Shown piece by piece: positions 22,135-31,741 of a DNA stretch of 64,000 nt. Each line of letters begins with the position of its first letter. The first letter of the stretch is position 1. The notes below the pieces were generated by a model. That model saw only the letters and a program-made list of their open reading frames with translations. It was not told the origin of the DNA and searched no databases. The position numbers and the translations under genes are program-made. The stretch is from Scortum barcoo (Eukaryota > Chordata > Actinopteri > Centrarchiformes > Terapontidae), in the NCBI GenBank assembly GCA_023238725.1, contig CM041534.1, forward strand, positions 310,001-374,000, read 5' to 3'.

Positions 22135-22255
22135 TAACTATTATTATTATTCTTTTTACTATATTTACATTTAAAGCTGGAAGTCACCAATACCAATTTC
22201 GTCATGTGAAAACATGATGACAATAAATGATTCTTGATTCTTGATTCTTTATTGT

Positions 22256-22985
22256 AATTCTAATTGGCATGATCTGTTTTCAAGTTAAATTGCACTGAAC
22301 ACACTATTCCCTTTCTTCATTACATTACATTCTGTCACACTCTGTGTTTTGGAGAACATTCTCAGTAGCTGCACTTGTCACAGTACAAGGACTGCAGATT
22401 TTACCCAAATACAAACAATCAAGATTGCAGGATGATACTAGCAGTGTAAAGATAGGTAGGTTAGGTAATGTTAAAAAAAGGTAACTTTAAACAGACTTTA
22501 AAACTTAAACTTTAAAAATTAATCCTCTAGTCATTATCACTGAAACTCTGACTATGTCCTGATAGTAGTAATTGAGACAGATCATCTAAGATAAAAAAAA
22601 AAAAAAATCAGCCTTCTCTGGTCCTGCCTTCTGTTTCTAGTACCATCACTGTGCATGCGCTCTTGCGGTTAAGATCCTCTGTGTTGCTTCAGGAGCTTGT
22701 TTGTTCGTTCACACAAGGCAGAGACAGCAGAGAAAAAATTGCTCCCTTCTCTGACAACTACTGCTCATAGTGAGAGAGAAGAAACAGAGAAGAAAAGAGG
22801 CTCAAAGAAAAAAGATTTGAAGATTTGATGTGTCTATTCACTCACAGCTAAATGTTCTGAGAAATGGTTCACTGCTTATTTAGCATTATTTGTGACAGTT
22901 TCTCTACAAACGTCAAGCAAATATCTAGCTGAAATAAGTAAGAAAGTCTTTCAAATTCCACCAAGGACTGAGTCCTTCGTTCAGA
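22256..22985. other. Unassigned sequence
   Basis: No gene recognised. 22670-22810 is purine-rich (gagagaagaaacagagaagaaaa) and could belong to an unclassified dispersed repeat. There is an A-run at 22593-22606. Confidence 0.3.
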
Positions 22986-22989
22986 GAAT

Positions 22990-23152
22990 ATAAGGATGCA
23001 TGGTTTACTTACAGTTATCTTGGATTATTTTATCTTTTATTTTTATTTTATTTTATGTCTTACATTTCTTACTGTCTATTTTCCACTGTGTGTTATTGCT
23101 GCTGTTGCTCTGTAAATTTCTCCGCAGTGGGACTAATAAAGGAATCTGAATG
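22990..23152 (+). mobile_element. LINE 3' tail copy
   Basis: tgtcttacatttcttactgt, then attttccactgtgtg, cagtgggactaataaagg and aatctgaatg match the end of the copy at 36367-36474 almost base for base. It is a 5'-truncated LINE insertion in plus orientation. Confidence 0.75.
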
Positions 23153-23631
23153 CCGTGTATCCTCTAAACACCTAAGGCATCCAAAATTCAATGCATGCGA
23201 TGCGCATGCACACTGGTCTCTCCCCCATTTGGAAACAAGGAGTATTTGTTGAATGTGTTCCATTAACAGGAAGCAAAACGTGTTTATGCGTATAATAGGA
23301 CCTCTCCTACCAAGGAAGCATCCTTGGTAGGACCCAGAGTCAGCATGGTCATAGGTAGCATCCAGCCCACTTAATCCATCAATGATCCACCCCCTGTGGA
23401 GTAGGGTGGACCCAAATGCAAGACAGCACTGATGCAGAAACACTATGGATGAAGATGGTTTTCTGGCAGGACCAGACAGGGAGAGCAGGTAGGCTCTAGG
23501 TAGGTAAACAGGTAGGCAGATATGGGTAGGCAGGTACAGGGCAGGCAAATAGGCACAGACAAAATCCAGAGGATTTTCAAAACAGAGGAATGACAAAATA
23601 GACAGACTAACAAAGTAAGGGAACCAATATA

Positions 23632-24867
23632 CACTGCTCAAAAAAATAAAGGGAACACTAAAATAACACATCCTAGATCTGAATGAATGAAATATTCTTA
23701 TTAAATACTTTGTTCTTTACATAGTTGAATGTGCTGACAACAAAAATCACACAAAAATTATCAATGGAAATCAAATTTATTAACCCATGGAGGTCTGGAT
23801 TTGGAGTCACACTCAAAATTAAAGTGGAAAAACACACTACAGGCTGATCCAACTTTGATGTAATGTCCTTAAAACAAGTCAAAAAGAGGCTCAGTAGTGT
23901 GTGTGGCCTCCACGTGCCTGTATGACCTCCCTACAACGCCTGGGCATGCTCCTGATGAGGTGGCGGATGGTCTCCTGAGGGATCTCCTCCCAGACCTGGA
24001 CTAAAGCATCCGCCAACTCCTGGACAGTCTGTGGTGCAACGTGGCGTTGGTGGATGGAGCGAGACATGATGTCCCAGATGTGCTCAATTGGATTCAGGTC
24101 TGGGGAACGGGCAGGGCCAGTCCATAGCATCAATGCCTTCGTCTTGCAGGAACTGCTGACACACTCCAGCCACATGAGGTCTAGCATTGTCTTGCATTAG
24201 GAGGAACCCAGGGCCAACCGCACCAGCATATGGTCTCACAAGGGGTCTGAGGATCTCATCTCTGTACCTAATGGCAGTCAGGCTACCTCTGGTGAGCACA
24301 TGGAGGGCTGTGCGGCCCCCAAAGAAATGCCACCCCACACCACCTCCTGTTCCTCCTTGCACAAAGGCGGAGGTAGCGGTCCTGCTGCTGGGTTGTTGCC
24401 CTCCTACGGCCTCCTCCACGTCTCCTGATGTACTGGCCTGTCTCCTGGTAGCGCCTCCATGCTCTGGACACTACGCTGACAGACACAGCAAACCTTCTTG
24501 CCACAGCTCACATTGATGTGCCATCCTGGATGAGCTGCACTACCTGAGCCACTTGTGTGGGTTGTAGACTCCGTCTCATGCTACCACTAGAGTGAAAGCA
24601 CCGCCAGCATTCAAAAGTGACCAAAACATCAGCCAGAAAGCATAGGAACTGAGAAGTGGTCTGTGGTCACCACCTGCAGAACCACTCCTTTATTGGGGGT
24701 GTCTTGCTAATTTCCACCTGTTGTCTATTCCATTTGCACAACAGCATGTGAAATTGATTGTCAGTCAGTGTTGCATTCCTAAGTGGACAGTTTGATTTCA
24801 CAGAAGTGTGATTGACTTGGAGTTACATTGTGTTGTTTAAGTGTTCCCTTTATTTTTTTGAGCAGTG
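23632..24867 (-). mobile_element. Tc1-like DNA transposon inside an LTR
   Basis: Perfect inverted ends: cactgctcaaaaaaataaag at 23632 and its complement ending gagcagtg at 24867, about 27 bp each. TA lies on each side within a tata context. The element carries a minus-strand transposase relic. Short termini, unlike the long IR/DR ends of the copies at 13521 and 46675, show it is a separate Tc1-like family. Confidence 0.92.
23891..24579 (-). pseudogene. Tc1-like transposase with internal deletion
   Basis: The minus-strand start ATG at 24579 reads MRRSLQPTQVAQVVQLIQDG, then a stop, then the helix-turn-helix ARRFAVSVSVVSRAWRRYQ and a basic GRRRATTQQQDRYL stretch. The reading then jumps to GVAFFGGRTALHV and GSLTAIRYRDEIL. 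The segment that should hold the first catalytic Asp (an FTDESRF-type block) is missing. The second Asp (LLMQDNARPHV) and the Glu (SPDLNPIEHIWD) remain in different frames. The C-terminus is intact through RCREVIQARGGHTHY, stopping at 23891. With the first catalytic residue deleted it cannot be active. Confidence 0.9.
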
Positions 24868-25183
24868 TATATATAGTGTGGGTGATTGGGAAATGGAGAC
24901 AGGTGAGAAGACTAACAGGGACAGGTGAGATTAATTGGGGTGGTGCAGGTAATCAAACAGACAGGAAAACACACATGGGCAGGAAGTAAAATGTCTCACA
25001 TGTGAGGAGAGGTAAGTATACACAATTAAACAGGAGGTTTGAATTACAAAACTGAAAATAGACCAAGACAAGACCAGAGAATGAGAAATAGCAAACACAA
25101 CGTGAGAGACAAATGGGATCACAAAGAACAGAGGGAGGGAGAAACACAAGGAAACACTTGAGGCATGGGGCAGGACCATGACA

Positions 25184-25725
25184 TCCATTAACTCTACACA
25201 GCAAGGTAAAATAGACATATTACATACCCTAGGAGAAAGAGGGCCAGTTTTTAGTTCTTTCAAATCCCAAAATCTCTCCAATTTTCAAGTTCAATTTTAT
25301 TTATTTATTTTTTTATTTTTCCTTCAGTTTTGTGAGGACACTATGATAAATACTGAACTGTAGTCAGTGAACATCAATCCTACATACCTCTATGGAGCAA
25401 AATCAGGGCCAATATTTTTTTTGATTGAAAGTACAAGTATTGATCTTAAACTTCGAAAAATACAACAATGTATTGGAACTAAAAATAAGTGTAGGAAAAG
25501 TTTTTTCAATATAAATTTAAAAGATATAATTTAGTTTCATATATATTTTGATGCAAAGTCTTTATATTTAAGATTCAGATCTTATTATTATAATTTATTT
25601 AAAACAATTCCACAGTTGAATCAAAATATAGTTTTCCAATTACAGACTCACTGGCCTGGGTTTGACTGCCTTGTGTTCAGATGAGAGAGGGTGGTATGGA
25701 GACTTGTGCTATGGCGTTGCCAGTT
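25184..25725. other. Unassigned AT-rich sequence
   Basis: 25290-25320 is T-rich and 25400-25620 is AT-rich. No coding motif is seen. Confidence 0.35.
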
Positions 25726-25918
25726 CATCTTCCCTGTGTATCTGCACTATTTCATCCCCGTGATTCTGCCCCTACATACCTACACTGCTGTGTCTGCTTG
25801 CCTACTTGCCTCTCTCCCTGCCCTTCCCCCACTTGCCTGTTCGATCACCCATAAGCCAATAATGTCTTCTACATCTGCCTCCATCCTGTCTGCATTTTTG
25901 TCCAACCTTGCCTGACAA
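25726..25918 (+). mobile_element. LTR 3' part, plus strand
   Basis: Pyrimidine-rich cctgcc / cttgcctctctccctgc blocks are followed by aagccaataatgtcttctac, ctgcatttttgtccaac and the end cttgcctgaca (25918). The arrangement matches the LTR part at 42990-43195 (aagccaataaagtgctcc, ctgcattagggtccaac). The aataaa-like motif would be the LTR polyadenylation site. The 5' part of this LTR is not recognisable. Confidence 0.6.
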
Positions 25919-26870
25919 ACAACAGTACGAACTGACCAACACAGACTCAGCGGCTCCCTGGAGGAAGGGGAGTAGGAATTACAGATCATTGTTACCTTCT
26001 TGGAAAAGTCCCAGACTTATGACCTCCGCTATAAGAAGGCAGAACTAGAATTCACCCTCAGTCAGTTCCTCCACATTTCCGGACTTGTGAGGTGGTTGCC
26101 TGGTTTGGGTGAGGAACTGTTGGCTGCTCTGATCTCTCTACTGCCTGCTAGCCACCAGCTTCAGCCCCAGGTTCCCAGCGATCACTCTAAGCCTTTGCCC
26201 AAGGTCTCTATTTCCCAGCCTGCTTGCAAACCAGCCGATCAACACCCAGTCTCCACCCTAGCCTGCTCGCAACCAGCTGAACAGCATCCAGCCTTCTTGC
26301 CTCCAGCCTGCATCCCAGCCAGCTACCCTCCAGCCTGCACCTAGCCAACTAATCTTCATCCTGCATCTCAGCCAGTTAGCGTCTATCAAATTCGGCTCGG
26401 CTCTCCAAGCCTGAAACCTGCCAGCCCAGATCTGGCTAGCCAGTGATCTTCCTGGGATGGAACTTGCTTGGCTATCTTCATGAGTTACCAGGGAAACCAC
26501 AGAGGGAATCATCGCTCCCAATGTCTTTTATCACCTCTACAGACCAGTGCCCTGGAGACTGTGCTGCCCAGTGCCCCGGAGGCTGTCCTGTCCAAACCCT
26601 TGGATGCCGTCCCATCCAAAGCCTCAGAGACTGTGCTGTCCAGCACCATGAAGCAACCACCAGTGCAGTCTGGTTCTTCTTTGTCGGTGACCTGGCTAAC
26701 ACCAGCACCGGGACCCTCTGTTGGCAGTCAGCCAATTTTACCTGTAGAATAGGTTTCTTGTTTAAAACATGTATCCCCAAACATTTCCCCAACCATCAGT
26801 ACTGATCCCTCTAGAACTGCTCTTACTCCTCCTGCTCCTGTTAAACAGGAAATAAATTATTCAACAAAAT
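25919..26870 (+). pseudogene. Internal domain of an LTR retroelement (Pro/Ser/Ala-rich)
   Basis: Directly after the LTR end, a 114-codon frame (26000-26344) reads through an acidic and leucine-rich start (AELEFTLSQFLHISGLVRW) into a Pro/Gln/Ser-rich tail with repeated QPACKPADQHP-like units. After a break, 26468-26752 carries degenerate 8-9-residue repeats such as LETVLPSAPEAV and DAVPSKASETVLS. Similar repeat-rich proteins occur in non-autonomous LTR elements of fish, as I recall. No protease, RT or integrase follows. It may be a gag-like or purely structural internal region. The functional assignment is uncertain, but the LTR-adjacent position is clear. Confidence 0.45.
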
Positions 26871-27683
26871 AAGATCTTTTTTAAAAGGGCGAGGTTAACC
26901 ATGTCAGCAAAGGAGATGGCATGGACCATGTAATGAAAAATGTACGAGGGATTTAGATCTGTTCAATTTAATGTGAACAGATTTTCAGTCAGTAAACCAG
27001 CTATAGCATTTACACAATAACAAATTCTAACTATATGTGTATATTTCTAAACAGAACTTTTCTGACAAAATATGTGACCAAATATTACTGTATGTACTGT
27101 ATGATTTATATATTTCTCCAGGTAAGAGAAGATATTTTGAGGCCTATCTGGCTCTTTGGGCAATGTAATGCAGCAGCTATGCATTAAAATATACTGAACA
27201 ATGAATCTACTTCAGAGTCTCTGAAAGGTTAGTGCAATACTGACAATGTGACTGTGTAGTTGAAGAAAGGGCAGCTCCAGAGGCTCCCTGATCTATTACC
27301 AGAGAATTTACTCCTAGATGCATGGCTTCCACCTTCACCTCCTTTTTGACTTGACTTCAGCTTCTCTGTTGTCATTCCAGTTTGGAATGGGAAGTTTTGG
27401 TGTGAAGGGATACCTGCTAGTTCCACCAACTTGACTTTTCTTGCATTTAGCAACATATAAATATAAGACATTTTAATCATCTGTTTGATTAGTGGTAAAC
27501 GCCACAGAACCAAAGAACTCCATTTCCACCCCCACAAAAGAAAAAATGCCAAGCAGAGACAAAAATGAATCAACACAACAACAATTTACAAGTGAAAGAA
27601 AAGAATAAAGCAAAAGAATAAAGCAATTCATGTTATGTCTCTGGTCTAGGGGAAATGTAGACATAATATGCTGTGTGCCTACA
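26871..27683. other. Unassigned sequence
   Basis: No supported gene or element. The 115-codon minus frame at 27229-27576 has a hydrophobic start but no recognisable domain or splice context and is not called. Confidence 0.3.
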
Positions 27684-28035
27684 AACATGGAGCTCTTCCA
27701 CTAGCATCTACTCAGCTCTACTTGACTCAACTCTACTTGGTTTTTAGGGTTTTCCATTAGGTGATAGTACCTGGTACCAGGTACTTTTTAGTACCTACTC
27801 GGCCGGGCAGTTCCAAGCAAATTGAGTTGAGCTGAAAATGTGATGTCAGCAGATGGCAGGCCACTGATTGGCCAGGGAGTGACGTCACTGGATGAGTCAT
27901 GAGAGTAACTGGATACAGGCACCACCATCTTACACTGGTGATGTCATTTGGAGCCAAAGTCTGTGGAGAAGTGATTGAGGGAGGAGCTACGGTATTAAGG
28001 TTCCACCTACACACCCGCCCAGCTCGACTGGTAAT
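27684..28035. mobile_element. MITE-like repeat with a 20-bp palindrome
   Basis: Contains ccactagcatctactcagct, ttttccattaggtgatagt, and a perfect 20-bp palindrome agtacctggtaccaggtact at 27766-27785. Inverse-like elements (gagctgaaa, cagctcgactgg) follow. The composition matches a GGTACC-centred non-autonomous DNA repeat common in fish, as I recall, but the family and exact ends are not determined. Confidence 0.45.
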
Positions 28036-28479
28036 CTTTGGGGATTGTGATCATCTGCTTAAGTTAAAGTTACATCTCCTCTCGACATTTCTATGCTACA
28101 TTCAATTCCTGAAAAGACATCTGTGGCTGCCTTTGTAATTACTTCAGTGTGACTGACAGCTGTCAATCATGATATTTCACCCCATTTGTATTGCATTAAA
28201 TAACTAATTAAAGCAACACTTATCTGAAAAAAGAACAAACAACACTTGAACTTGAACATAAGCTTGATAAGAACTATTTAAAATCACAGGAAATATTCAT
28301 TTGATGTACTTTGATCTTTTAGTTTGGCCCATGTCCCATCTGTTTGTACTGGAGCCAGCCTCCAGGGGGATGTTTTGGCTTCACTTTTGTTAGCTGGTAT
28401 TTAAAGAGCTGATGTCATCCACTGATGCAGAAATCCCTTCACATTGCCAAATCATAGGGCACTGCCTGCTTAATTACCA

Positions 28480-28513
<34 letters not shown>

Positions 28514-31500
28514 GTGAGAGAGAGAGGAAAGAGACATATTTTACACCAAAACAAATATGACTCAGGACTTAATAAGTCTCTTGATATTATATGCACATCT
28601 TTACATCAAAATGAAACAAAAGTGATTTTCACATTTCTGTAAGTCAAAAGAAAAGGATGTGTTTAGTTGATTCATGCAGCAACACAGTAGTATGTACAGT
28701 AGCTGGAGAAAAGTGATGGAAAGAAATTGTGTCTTATTTTTCAAAAGTGACAGGATATGTGGGGAGAATGAACCAGTACCAAGATACCTTGAAGTAATTC
28801 AGAACTGTTGCAAAACAACCATAGAAACAGAAAACTGCCTTCTTAAGTTTAAGTTTAATAAAAACAAAAGCACTGTCTGTGAGTCTCACTAAATTCTTAA
28901 TCAGATTATGTCAAAGGCACTAAAATCAAGAAGAATCCAGTAATGACCAGCATCCTCTGCTAAAAGACCCATCAGAAGTTTAGGTAAACATTCTCTTCAG
29001 TGTGTTTAGTGGAAAAAATTAGAAAACCAGGGCATATAGGAATCAATTTCATAAGATAATGCTGCTGCTGTCTGGTTATTTACAGCTGTGATAGCGGTGG
29101 AGGACAGAGGCAGAGGCTTGGATTTGGAATTGTGGGCTTTCTCTATGAGTAGTATGAAATTCAGTTAAATCTACATGCAGTAACTAATCCATGCAGAAAT
29201 GGGGAAGAATAAGCCTGTTCCATGCTCAAGTCTTAAACTGGAGCTTCACTAATGCAAGTGGGGATGTTTCCAAAATGAAAAGGCAAGAAAGATTCTTGTT
29301 GGTTCTTATACTTTTCTGAAACCAGAACTATGTAAATGTTCATGCTTCGTGATAGAAATGAGGTCACAGGTTAATCCAGAAAACAAAAAGGGAGATTTAA
29401 ATTATTTTCTTATGTTGGATTAATAACCCCAGAGTCTGACCTTTTTCAATTAACGTTGCCAGTCTGGCTTTGGCCTATCATGTTTTAAATTTAGCACCAG
29501 TATACTTTTTCCCCCCATTTCTGCTCACACTGAATAAGTCTAAATAGTTGCTACATGTTCACACACTAAAATATGTTTTGGGTGAAGAGATGACTGACTG
29601 AAGCACCGTGTTTAAAAGAAGATCAGTGATAAAGAGTTTAGTATGGAAAACAACAGCCTAGGTCATGTTCACAAACAAACAGATAACCTTCTCGCTGTGG
29701 AACAGATTCTGACAATACAGAAACAGCTTTTTTTCATGAGATTACTGTTATTTTCATGTTCAACAAGACCAAACTAGGATCTGCAACAGAAATGGCAGCT
29801 TGTAGGGAACACAAAAGACAGGTATTAGGATAACTTGTAAATAAAATGTGGAAAATAAAAGAGCCCTTCTACAAACGCCCACATACCTATCCATAAACCC
29901 CTTTGGGATGCCATTGAATGCATCTGTTTCCCTGAGATAAAGACCAGATCACTACGTCCCAGAGGCTCCAAAGTTGGTTTGATCTGGCAAGCCAGAAGCG
30001 CAGCAGCAGGATAAACAAAAAAGGATATGGAGGTGGTAGGGCGCTGCTGAAGTTGTCTGCTGCAGTTTCTGAGTTGTTGAAATATATTTCAATACCCCAA
30101 TTACACCTGTTTTTGGGCACTGTACACAATACTTTTACAGACATTAATGTGTGTTATTTATTAGCCTGTGTACCAGTAACTCATATCATGAGCAGTTACA
30201 TCTGTAAGTGTGACACTATTCTGGTTGACTTAGTTTGACTGTCTTGAAAGAGGCAATTTAATATAGAGCACTATCAAGAAGACCAGTTCTATGTGTTATA
30301 GATAGATATAAACACATTTACTCAGACAATTTTAGATTTACCTTCATATATGGTCTTTTGTTGAATAGGGTGCCAGTAATGCAGTAACTGTTTAAGAATG
30401 AAATGAAAGAGTGCGAAGACTGTATTATAGACTACACTATAATACTGAACAGATATACAATATGTACAGTATTTCTCACAATTTGTTAAAATTAATTTTC
30501 ATTCATTCATCCATTGTAAGCAAATAATAATCCATAGAATACTAGGAAAGAGACTGTAGTGCAAGTACAAAACAAAAAAGCATAAATAGGACATTTTACC
30601 AAATTAAATCAAATGCAAAATTTTCCAAAACAAATAAATAAATCAGGGAAACTAAACAAAATCAATAAGCCTTCAACTCTACATGGAATTTTTTCTCCAC
30701 AATGGAGGAATAATTCATGCTTCCTTGGTTCAATGATGGAGCATTATGTGTCATTTAACATTGTGTTGAGGATGTACAGGGGCTATTTCAAATCAGTAAG
30801 TTTGACTATTATTGGTGATTTGATTTTTCTATACTTGCACTCTCTCTTCTCTGGACTCTCCTCTTGAGCATTCAGCACAGCTGCTCACCTTCTCTCTTCT
30901 GAGAGACTGACACATTTTCTTAAGGTAGTAAAGGGCCTGCCTAAGCTTCATGTTTAGCTAACCAAATACTGCTAACAGAGTAACAAGTTTAGTTTGCACC
31001 AGCAGCTACTAGAGTCTGCTAGCTAACCTACCAGCAACAGGAGAATGAAAGCAACTTAGCAGTGATCTGCTAACTTTGCAGGGACAACAACAGAAGTGAC
31101 CTGGTCTTCCTTCTCCTCAGAGTGGTTCATCAGATGGTTTTCCCAGCAAACAAAGCAAGACAGCAACACCCCCTTTTTGCAACTGTACCATTAACTCTAA
31201 CATTAACTTTTATATATTGAGCTTTATTGTGATGTCTTTTCATGGTTTGGCGACACAAGTGCTATCCTACACAGATGACAAACATTGCACCATTGTTGTC
31301 CCTTCAAAGTCACTGGGTCATAAAATTTGTTTCAAGGTATGACGTTTCAAAGTAAGAGTTCACACAAAATTACCTTTCGATGCTTTTTATTGTCATTTCT
31401 ATGAATACATGTAACGACCCCATGAGGGGGAAATGAACATAAAATAAGACAGGTGCAGTGCTCAAAATAAATATACAAAACCTGATTTTAAACTGAACGG

Positions 31501-31735
31501 CACTGGGCACGCCACGCTTAACACCCATTTGTTACCCATGACATAAATGAAACACATGAACACATTAAAATGCTTTCTCTTACCTGTGAGGGGATAAAAA
31601 GTTAAATAAAACAGACGTTGTTTTGCTGGCTTCAAGTCCACACTAAAATGGATGAGCAGCAAGCAACATGCTCCCCTACAGGCAAAACACAGAATACTAG
31701 AACAACAACATGAACAACAATGACCAAAACAATGA
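28036..31735. other. Unassigned sequence with no supported gene
   Basis: Apart from the CA microsatellite at 28483, I see no recognisable coding, LTR, LINE or transposase motif. Short open frames (for example 30613-30867) are unsupported. The region 30840-31200 has CT-rich and repeated gctaac/gctagc stretches that may be an unclassified repeat. Confidence 0.4.
28483..28511. repeat. CA dinucleotide microsatellite
   Basis: About 14 uninterrupted ca units, followed by gggtgagagagagagg. Confidence 0.97.
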
Positions 31736-31741
31736 AAACAT

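Larger units (their letters stand above)
19545..22255 (+). mobile_element. Near full-length L2-type LINE
   Basis: The copy runs from a basic RGKRGGL-type ORF start to a 3' tail made of repeated gattctt units (22226-22250) preceded by caataaat. Such microsatellite-like tails are the usual ends of CR1/L2-group LINEs. A long ATT run lies in its 3' UTR. No target duplication could be identified, and the exact 5' edge is uncertain. Confidence 0.8.
23380..25183 (-). mobile_element. LTR (-) interrupted by a Tc1-like element
   Basis: The left part (23380-23631) has the tggacccaaatgcaagacag end, the caggtaggcagg block and aaatagacagac. The right part (24868-25183) has ggagacaggtgagaagacta, caggaagtaaaa and ends gcaggaccatgaca, the inverse of the LTR start TGTCATGGTCCTGC. 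Joined, they are collinear with the LTR at 38159-38718. A tccat direct repeat lies at 23374-23378 and right after 25183, but the left tip does not show a clear TG, so the left boundary is uncertain. No internal coding region is attached. Confidence 0.7.

Noticed and set aside
23500..23560. Possible CRISPR-like or minisatellite array of caggtagg units
   Set aside because: Units are irregular, there are no equal spacers, and the block is part of an LTR shared by several loci in a eukaryotic genome.
23093..23671. 192-codon minus-strand frame with hydrophobic segments
   Set aside because: It spans a LINE tail, unique DNA, an LTR and the edge of a Tc1-like element, so it cannot be one gene.
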